From contig MNCI01030886.1 in NCBI GenBank assembly GCA_015680685.1, positions 16,105-80,104 on the forward strand: DNA of 64,000 nt, written 5' to 3'. The translations under genes and the position numbers were made by a program. Below, piece after piece: positions 56,441-64,000 of this stretch (positions are counted from its first letter, which is position 1; every line of letters starts with the position of its first letter). Under the pieces are notes generated by a model. That model worked only from the letters and a program-made list of their open reading frames with translations. It did no database searches and was not told the origin of the DNA. Source of the DNA: Gnetum montanum (Eukaryota; Streptophyta; Gnetopsida; Gnetales; Gnetaceae).

Positions 56441-58960
56441 AATAAAATCATGAGAGGTCTAAAAATTAATGCTCCAAGAGTTAAACTTTGGCCATTTCTT
56501 AGAGCACGCACAAAGAGAAGTTCATGACTAGCTAAAGGCCTCTCCCACATGGCCAATCATCACTTTCACTAGGGAGTGGTACATGGAAGAGACATTCCTA
56601 TTCTGGAATAATAGGAAGCCTAGAGCAATAGTAAAGATTAAGGACATCTCAATGTCCTAATCAGCGTAGGCCATTGCTACAGTGCATGGGTTGCCCAAAA
56701 TAAGGGCAAATCTTACTGAGATCCCAATATAGGTGGATCCCAATATTAATAAAGAATGGGTGTAATGATGCTCACCCTGGCAGATAGGATCCACTATAAG
56801 ATTAGGACCTTCCACATCAATCCCACTATGAGGCCAAGTAAAATCATTGCCTTCTCTACCCAAGCATGCACTACTCTGAGTGGGAGATTCTCAATCAACC
56901 TTTCATAGCTAATCTATCTAAATATGGAGAAGTAGTTTAAAAGAAAATGAACACAAAAGGAAGACATTCCCCTTTCCATGCCTCATCAAGAAACTCTGTC
57001 GAAGGGGAGGGATAGTCCATTACATTAACAATACTATCAAAAATATTTTGGTTGCTAATTGGGTAGAAATGATGAAGGATAAGATGCTTGTGACACAATT
57101 CAAGAAGAGGAGCAGCGACCACCACCTTCACCTGACACTTAGACAATAGTATCAAACATTGCTACAAATACCCAATGGTTGCGAGAATATAGAGAATGGC
57201 TCTTAAGCAAACAAGAGTAGGGAGTAGGCATGAGTGGTGGGGACCCATCCATCTACAGACTAACCATGAGTCACCTTAATGAGGTGGCTCAAATGATTAG
57301 CTTGATAGATGAGGGTGGATCCATTTTCTTAGTCCAAAGAACACAGCTACTCACGAGGTTGAATTTCAGTGCCAGAGAGGGCATAGTATCTCTCAAAGAA
57401 CAACATGCACTCTAGTAGAAGTGATCGTTGATTGTATTATTGAGACTCTCAATGCACCTACGACATCTGCATTGGATATCACTGTACTCAAAGATGTGTA
57501 GATGTTTGCAAGATCTACAAGTTGCAAAATAAACATAGGCTAGATGAAGAATTATTGGACTAAATGGTGGGAACTAGGCAACCACTTTTGAATGTCTTTA
57601 ATCTTCTAGAAACTATCACTACAACCCAGTTGAAGCTACTAAAGGCAAGGGGCAAAAACATCATATTGGAGGGACAACTTGAAATAGCCAAGAAGTGGAA
57701 TGAATGCTTGGCTCCGAAAGTTACCAAACTAAGAGCCTAGATTACTAATCCAACATNCCGAAAGTTACCAAACTAAGAGCCTAGATTACTAATCCAACAT
57801 TTCTCAACCAGGTATTAACAAGAGATGAGGCTATGGAATAGCTTCACATCAAACTCAAAAGGGTTGAGGGTGTAATGTAAATGACAATGTTCTATTAATC
57901 CTTGGTAGAGGCCACTCAGCACAAGATTTAGAAGGCCTTGAATCAAAACCATTAGGACAATGTCCAATTGATTGTAAAAAATCATCACCTATGGAATTTT
58001 GATGTGCATAAGAAATAGTTAATAGATTTCATCCATCAACAACAGGAGTAATTGGCCAGAGCAAACATAGGACTAAGGAGATTGACAACGAAAAAAAGAA
58101 ATCTCCCCATAGTGGAAGTCCGTGTCCTTTTCCAGAAAACTACGATTGAGGTAGCTACCTAGTAATCAGACACTCTCAAGTTTAAGAGAGTCAAAGACTA
58201 TTATAGAGAATAGGTCGATCTACAAAAATAAGTAAATGAGAAGCACATCCAGTTGGTGAAGGCAAAGGTAAATGAGACCCTCCAATAGCTCTAGCAAGGA
58301 AAAGAGTTATGGAAATCCATTATTGATGGGATGGATGCCTACAACAAAGTGGAAATTTGCATAAAGGAGTTGTAGATGGAGGAGATGATGGAGTACATGG
58401 AGCTTGCTAATATCCATTATGCAAATCTAACCATGTTACTTAACAGATGATCATGATTGAAGTTAGAGAAGCAAGTGGCCAACTTGTACTTATTATAAGA
58501 GGCTAATTTCAAGCACCACAAAGACACTAAGGACAAGCTTGCAGTGGCCAATGCTAAAATCAAAGTTCTCAAGGCATAATTCACACATTAATGATAAACT
58601 ACTGACAACCTAGCCAAGAGGATGAATGACTACCAGGAGCTATAAAACACAATTAGGGAATTCAACATCAAAAACAAATAGCTCACTGCCTAGTTTGTCA
58701 ATGTAAATAAAGGAAATGCTCTTGATAATGCCCTATTCATGGATGTCCCCATTTTAGCCAATATTGGTAATGCCCCGTGGACCATGAATGATTCCCAAAG
58801 TAAGGAGGAGAAGATGAAGGCATTGCTTAATGCCTTTTGCCTTCCACTGAAGGTTGCAGCTATAATAGAATAGCCACAGTTTCCTCAACTACCATACATG
58901 CCTAAAGTTGACAAAGATCCCTCAGAACCTCAAGAGCCACCATCGCCTGGGATTGTTTGA
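56441..58960 (+). pseudogene. E5 extra ORF: plant-transposon-protein-like domain plus coiled coil
   Basis: Plus-strand translation with many stops. LNFGHFLEHAQREVHD at about 56476 corresponds to the domain start in E7 (FKPFIEFSPKVVRDQL); EWYMEETFLFWNNRKPRAIV and, at 56960-57050, KRKTFPFPCLIKKLCRRGGI and VHYINNTIKN carry the shared signature. Then MSGGDPSIYRLTMSHLNEVA and QMISLIDEGG (57230-57320), and a charged coiled-coil region to QEPPSPGIV and TGA at 58958. The end motif PPSPG is shared with E7 and E3. It is more diverged from E3/E7 than those are from each other, and closer to E6. The product is unknown; E5 shows that this ORF lies downstream of pol. Confidence 0.7.
57714..57800. other. 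Assembly artefact: exact 43-bp direct repeat flanking a single N
   Basis: 57714-57756 and 57758-57800 are identical (CCGAAAGTTACC... to ...CCAACAT) with N at 57757. Same type of unmerged overlap as at 42570. Confidence 0.9.
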
Positions 58961-59183
58961 TCTTCTCCACCATGTTCATGCCATCAAAGGAAGTGCTATC
59001 CAATTCTTTTTATGTAGTCATGTCATGGTGTTCAATTTCATGTTATGAACACTACAATTGTTTTAATGTTTTGATCTATACACTTGGGCACTCAATTTTA
59101 TCAAGTTAGTTTATTTTGTTTTGTTAAGAGTCAGCTAATAATCCCATACCTTCCCAATTTTGTAAAAGAACTTGAGGATGAAT

Positions 59184-60117
59184 TTTCATCCAATCATGGG
59201 GGTACGCTGAGAGTCAAAGTGTCATGTCAATGGGGACTCGTTTACGTGGTGTTTCCCCATCAATGGGGCTATGTTGATGTAACATTTGCTATGTTGACAA
59301 GGCCCCATCAATGCAACCCTAGAGCAAAAACTATAAACACAAGCTCCCAACCATGTTTATGAGCATGAGATTCATAATAGTAGTAGAACTCTTGTAGTTT
59401 GCCTCTTTGAAAGTTAGAATATTTTTCCTGAGTGCTCACGACAAAAATCATTAAGTGTACGAATCTTTATTCAAGCACTGTTATACCTGAATTACATCGG
59501 TGTGTACGACAATAAAGATGAGCTTCTTGATAAACCTTGCAACATTTTGGATAACTTAAATGTTTTATTTATGTATTCATTATTTTTATTAAATATTCAT
59601 TCAATTAAGCTAAATTAAGCTAAATTATACTTTAATCAATTAAGCTAAATTGATTAAGTACATAAGTACAACTTCTTTGATCATAAAAAAATATTCGCTT
59701 GGTTATTCTAGTAGAATTATTGCTTGGTGTGAGAAATAGTGTAGCACTTGGTAACCCAGCAATGGATACTTGGATTCAGGACATGTACAGAAAGTGGGAC
59801 CATATGCTTATGTTAGGGCCAGCTAGAGACTAGTTAGTTAGTTAAATTAAATTAGTCATTAAATTACTTCATCTCTCTCTTTAAGAATCCAATTCATAAA
59901 CCATAAAATGATAAATATCATATGCCTCAATTACACTTAACTATAGCTTTTTACTTCACAAGTGTAATTGTTAAGATAATGAATGACCTTAAGACAAGAT
60001 TCACTTCCTAGAAGACTAGTGCATGGAAATTAGAGAGTCCATGAAATTTGACTAAATTGCACATGAACACTTTGTGATTAGTATGATTGGGCATAGGGGT
60101 ACCTTCACCAGTCATAA
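59184..60117 (+). repeat. E5 polypurine tract and 3' LTR (913 bp)
   Basis: TTTTCATCCAATCATGGGGG (59184-59203) plus TA precedes the LTR at 59205. TATA box CTATAAACAC 59331-59340; AATAAAGATGAGC near 59513 is a likely poly(A) signal and is shared with the other LTRs. Ends GTCATAA at 60117, then AATAT. Confidence 0.9.
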
Positions 60118-60164
60118 AATATGGTGATGATAAGTAACCCTACTATATCTACTTGCAAGTAGGA

Positions 60165-60480
60165 GCTTTTTAGAACTATAGCTTAATTACACCACCATCA
60201 AGAAGGAAATGTTGAAAATAGTCTTTGTACTTCAAAGGTTGAAATATTGTATTTTTCAAGGCAAAATTCACTTTCATACTAATCATAATATTATTTAATA
60301 TCTTATTAACAAATTAGATGTAAGCTCCCAAGTTATTCAGTAGTTAATGCTTCTTTAGGAGTTTGATCTCCATGTGATTAATTGAAAAGAAGTAGAAAAT
60401 ATGGTGGAAAATCATTTATCTAGATTGAAGATTGACAAAAAGGATGAGAATGTGTTACTTGATGACTTTCCAAATTGTGA
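60165..60480 (+). pseudogene. RNase H fragment of another Ty3/gypsy element
   Basis: LNYTTIKKEMLKIVFVLQRL, YCIFQGKIHFHTNHNIIXYL-like with TNH for TDH, LINKLDVSSQVIQ, then EFDLHVINXKEVENMVENHL and SRLKIDKKDEN. This is the RNase H end and tether of an Athila-like pol on the plus strand, with stops at tryptophan positions. Neither RT nor integrase accompanies it. It borders the right target-site duplication of E5, so it is part of the DNA E5 landed in; the matching left side (before 29683) shows no RT. Confidence 0.75.
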
Positions 60481-60739
60481 CATGTGTAAATCTATACGTG
60501 CTATTGATCATAGATGAGATTATCCTTCATTCATACATATAATAAACTACCTAGTGGTTTAAAAGACATTGACTAGCCAGATGGAATAAAAAGAAAATTC
60601 AAAAATTTCAACACCAAGTTAGATCTTACCTCATCATCAAAAAGCACTTATATAAAATATGTTCATTTAACTTGGTAAAATGACGCATGTATGAATGGAG
60701 CTAACAATGTAATACTCATAATGATATTTGTGATAAAGA
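60481..60739. other. Short AT-rich junction without gene
   Basis: Nothing recognised between the RNase H fragment and the truncated LTR of E6. Confidence 0.5.
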
Positions 60740-61455
60740 ATAATGAGAAATGGCCTAAGAATAATGAATAATGAATAAAATAAAATAATTAAATTTCTAA
60801 TTTAATCTAACTAGCTACACCTAACTAATCCTAACATATGCATCTGCTTCCACTTGTTGTACACATCCTAAACATGTTTAACGCTACTGGGTTATCAAAC
60901 ATTAACTATTGCTAGGACTACCAAGCACCAAGCATATGCTCGAAGTGTTCATACTTATGTGCTTAATTAATCACTATTTAATTGAGTTTAATTTAGCTTA
61001 ATTAATTACTTAATTACTTAAAGCATTAAAGGAAATTGCATAAAACATTAAATGCATAAGTAAATAATTAATCTATTTCAAAGTGCTACAAGGTTTATTA
61101 GAAAGCTCATCTTTATTATCACATACACTACCTTGCTCACATCTAATAGTACTTGAATAAAGATCCATACACTCTTTGACTCCTACTATAGGCACTTATA
61201 AAAATATTCTAACTTTCAAGCAAGAAAACTACAAGAGCTTCGCTACACCTATGACAAAAGATATCATAAACACAATGGTTAAACATGTATTTATAAGCAA
61301 AAATATACACTACATCAATGAAGACATGTCAATGCATCAAATTCCATGTCGATGTGGCTACATCAATGGGGTCATGTTGACGGGGTCATGTCAATGAGGC
61401 CTCATTGATGTAACCTAGAAAACATGACTCATCATACCCCCATGATTGAATGAAA
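60740..61455 (-). repeat. E6 3' LTR (truncated) and polypurine tract
   Basis: Minus strand: CATTCAATCATGGGGGTA (61452-61435), then TGATGAGTCATGTTTTC from 61434. U3 has ATTGATG/CATCAATG and GTTGACGGGGTC-type repeats (61310-61410) and a TATA-like TTATAAATACATG (61283-61295). The low-coordinate end near 60740 is estimated. Confidence 0.75.
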
Positions 61456-61692
61456 ACTCGTCCTCGAGTAAACAAAATGAGGATAAAGTTTCTTACAAAA
61501 TTTTGGGAATGTATGGAATTATTAACTCTCTATTGACATACATAAACACAACATACATGAACAAACACTAAGTGCCCAAGTGTATGGAATTACAATCATT
61601 ACAAAATTTTTGTATTCAAGACAAAAAATTTGAACACTAAGACAAAAATGACAAACAAAATTCCTCGAATGGCACATAGACAAGGAATAATT

Positions 61693-64000
61693 TCAAATGG
61701 TCCCAAGAAGTGGAGGCATTTGAGGCTTTGAAGGAACTTCTCCTACATTAGATGCATGTAGTGGCTGAGGTAGTTTTGATTATTTTGCTACAGCTACAAC
61801 TTCTAGTAGAAGATGGAAGGCATCTAATAGTCCCTTCATCTTCTCCTTCTTACTCCTAGGGTTTTTCATAGTCCACACCACATTGCAAATGTGGGTTGGT
61901 GTGGGAACTTCCCAAGGATAGGGCATTGCCGAGAATAGCTCCTTCACATTGATGAATGAGGTAGCAAAAATTTTGCATTCAACATTAAACACCTTTACCA
62001 CATTCTACAACTCTTGGTAGTCACTCATTCTCTTGGCTAGTACTACATAAGAACATCAAGTTTTACATTTGCCACCTCAAGCTTATGCTTGGCATCTTTG
62101 TGATGTGTAAACTTAGCCTCATACAAAAAGTACGAACTACCCACTTATTTCTTCAATTAAAACCATGGCTATTTAGTAGTTAGCATCACCAAATTTTCAT
62201 AATGGAGATTAGAAATCTCCATGTACTCTATCATCTCCTTGATCTATAACTCCTTCATGTGGATCTCTACCTTGTTATAGTCATTGAACCCATCAAAGAT
62301 AGGCTGCCAAACATCACCTCCTTCCTAAAGTTTATAGAGGACCTCATTAACATTTCTCTTCATCATCTAAATATGTTTTTCATTGATTTCTTTTTGTAGA
62401 ACAACTTGATCTTTGTAGTGATTTTTAACTCTCTTAAATTTGAGAGCCTTATTTTTTTAGGTAGCTACCTCTATTGCAAATTTTTGTTGAAGGGCTCATA
62501 CTTTCTCCATGGAGAGATTTCTCTTTTCGGCTACCAACCTTCTTAGGTTAGTGTTTACTTTGGCTAGTTTCTCCTACTATTGATGGATGAAATATTGAAT
62601 TTGCTACTTTTGTACATCAACATTCTACAAGTGATGATTTTTTGTGGTCAAAGTGACATTCTCCTAGCGAGTCTGATCCAAGGAATTTTAGATATTATGC
62701 ATGGTGACATCGACCAAGGACTGATCAAAGATTGCCATCTCCTTCATGTTGTTAGCCTTATTGAGCTTTCCTTCAAGCTATTGAAAAGATTCATCATGGA
62801 TCAATGTAGGGCTGAGAAGCACAAGATCAACAAGGTGGGCTCTTAATTCAGCAACTTTTGTAGCCATGCGTTGGTTTTGAGCCCAAACTATTTTGAGTTA
62901 CCCTTCCATAATAATGCATTTTCCCCTTATTTCCAATAGTTCTAATTTGGTTGTAGTGATTGTATGTAGAAGATCAAAGACATCTGAAATTAGTTGCTTG
63001 GTTCCCACAAGTCAATCCAATACCTCCTCGTGCTAGGTTGCACTAAATCTATTGCTAACTATTCCTACAAATGTTTGTACATATTTGAGTGTAGAAACAT
63101 CTAGTAAAAATTTTTCAAGTGCATTCAATGCCTTAGTAATTCTATCAACAACCACCTCAGTTACTATCTTCTATCCATGGTGTTGCATCACCAAGATAGT
63201 TAGCCTCTCACCCTCCTCCAAATGCACCAAGAAAGTAGTAGCGTACCCAAAATTTTTTTGGAATTACTACTATTGTAAGAGAGATACCATTACCTCTCAA
63301 GTGTTATGATTTTTTCTTGTGGGCAACTACATTCTTTGGGCTGAAAAGAATGGCCCACCTCCTTTCATCTGGCTAATGGTTTGAGCCACTTCATTAAGGT
63401 GACTCATCGCTGAGCAATACAAAAATGAATTACCACCACTCATTCTTTCTCATGCAAGAGTTGCTCTTGGATCTCTCACATTCATTTAAGGGTAGTGCGG
63501 GACTTCGACATTATTTCATGAGTAGGTAGTTGAGGTGGTGGTTGCTACTCCTCTTCCTTGGTTTTGGCAAGGGTCTTATCTTTCATTAATTCTACCCAAG
63601 AGGAAAAAATAGTATGCTTGACTATATTGTTGGTGTAGTGAACTATTCCTTCCCTTTTACATAGTTTTCTTATGAGGTAGGAAAAGGGTAGGGCCTTCCT
63701 TCCACATTCGTTTTCCTTAAACACTTCTCTACCTCCAGATAGATCAGTTGTGGAAGGTTCATAGGAAATTTTCCACTTAGAGTAGCACACACACAAGTGG
63801 ATAAGGCAATCACCTTACTAGGCCTCACCATTAGATTGAGGTGATAGGTTGCTACTTTGGAATATACATGCTCTGCCAAGGTGAGTGCATCATACTTCTT
63901 GCAGTGCACTCCATAACATTGTTGGGTCCACTCCTTCTTTACCTCTAGGTTTGCTTATGTAGAGATCTCTACCAATTTTTTTCCAATATTACATAACCCA
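61693..64000 (-). pseudogene. E6 extra ORF (partial): plant-transposon-protein-like domain plus coiled coil
   Basis: Minus strand, entering from the right edge. 63909-63670: KYDALTLAEHVYSKVATYHL, VIALSTCVCATLSGKFPMNL and PQLIYLEVEKCLRK; 63680-63545: RKALPFSYLIRKLCKREGIV and HYTNNIVKHTIFSSWVELMK. These are the middle and end of the domain seen in E5 (GGIVHYINNTIK). The coiled-coil part follows, broken, through 62001-61780 (ELFSAMPYPWEVPTPTHICN) to TGA at about 61693. The PYPWEVPTP block also appears in E7 (CPWEVLTPSNI), so the C-terminal end is conserved. N-terminus outside the window. Confidence 0.7.

Larger units (their letters stand above)
29683..60117 (+). mobile_element. E5: Athila-type element, outermost of a three-level nest
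   Basis: The 5' LTR starts TAATAAGTGTCAAAG (29683) and the 3' LTR CGCTGAGAGTCAAAG (59205), both decayed from TGATGA. The 3' LTR ends GTCATAA at 60117. AATAT flanks both ends (29678-29682 and 60118-60122), a perfect 5-bp target-site duplication. The 5' LTR is split at 30307/48004 by E4. Removing E4 gives an element of about 12.7 kb with primer site, gag, protease, RT, RNase H, integrase, a long intergenic region with an internal promoter-like module, the extra ORF, purine tract and 3' LTR. The primer site and position of the extra ORF fit the Athila lineage. It is dead: gag start, protease, RT and integrase catalytic residues are all altered. Confidence 0.9.
60740..64000 (-). mobile_element. 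E6: Athila-type element, 3' part, running out of the window
   Basis: Minus strand. A truncated 3' LTR (about 60740-61434), purine tract, and the extra ORF from the window end. It is the inverted relative of the right part of E5; together they form a tail-to-tail pair separated by about 0.6 kb. The R/U5 end of its LTR, with the TACCCC-type terminus, is missing, so no target-site duplication can be checked. Confidence 0.75.

Overview
This window is plant nuclear intergenic DNA made almost entirely of old, broken LTR retrotransposons, plus fragments of two ordinary plant genes. Nothing looks prokaryotic and no intact host gene is visible. The very large elements, insertions nested three deep, LTR pairs that differ visibly (roughly one base in ten where compared by eye) and the absence of an open pol gene suggest a seed plant with a large, slowly purged genome. 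A gymnosperm is my guess, with low confidence.

Layout. 1-2748: a small plus-strand element (E1) with gag and protease only. 2750-4356: fragments of xanthine dehydrogenase (pieces in the wrong order) and of a PPR4-like pentatricopeptide protein. 4357-5709: non-coding, with one promoter-like patch. 5710-23860: an 18-kb Tat-type Ty3/gypsy element (E2) with two 931-bp LTRs, gag, protease, RT, two RNase H domains and integrase. Between protease and RT lies a multi-exon gene on the opposite strand. 23861-27842: the 3' half of an Athila-type element (E7, plus strand) with a long extra ORF and an LTR. 27843-29682: AT-rich DNA with two possible tRNA-derived SINE heads and a short tandem repeat.

29683-60117 is a three-level nest of Athila-type elements. 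E5 (plus strand, target-site duplication AATAT) is split inside its 5' LTR by E4 (minus, 30308-47998, duplication ATATG). E4 is split near its 3' end by E3 (minus, 31498-39831, duplication CTTCC/CTTCT). E4 and E5 carry gag-pol; E3 has gag and the extra ORF but no pol. From about 60740 to the end is E6 (minus), with a truncated 3' LTR and the extra ORF running out of the window.

Four of the five Athila-type copies (E3, E5, E6, E7) carry the same extra ORF: a globular domain like the 'putative plant transposon protein' family followed by coiled coil. In E3 and E5 a copy of LTR-like palindromes plus a TATA box sits upstream of it, suggesting a private promoter. That feature and the spliced antisense gene of E2 are the two most interesting observations. 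Most nonsense codons look like C-to-T or G-to-A changes, the mark of long DNA methylation. Three junctions marked by single N bases and one 338-N gap are assembly problems rather than biology.
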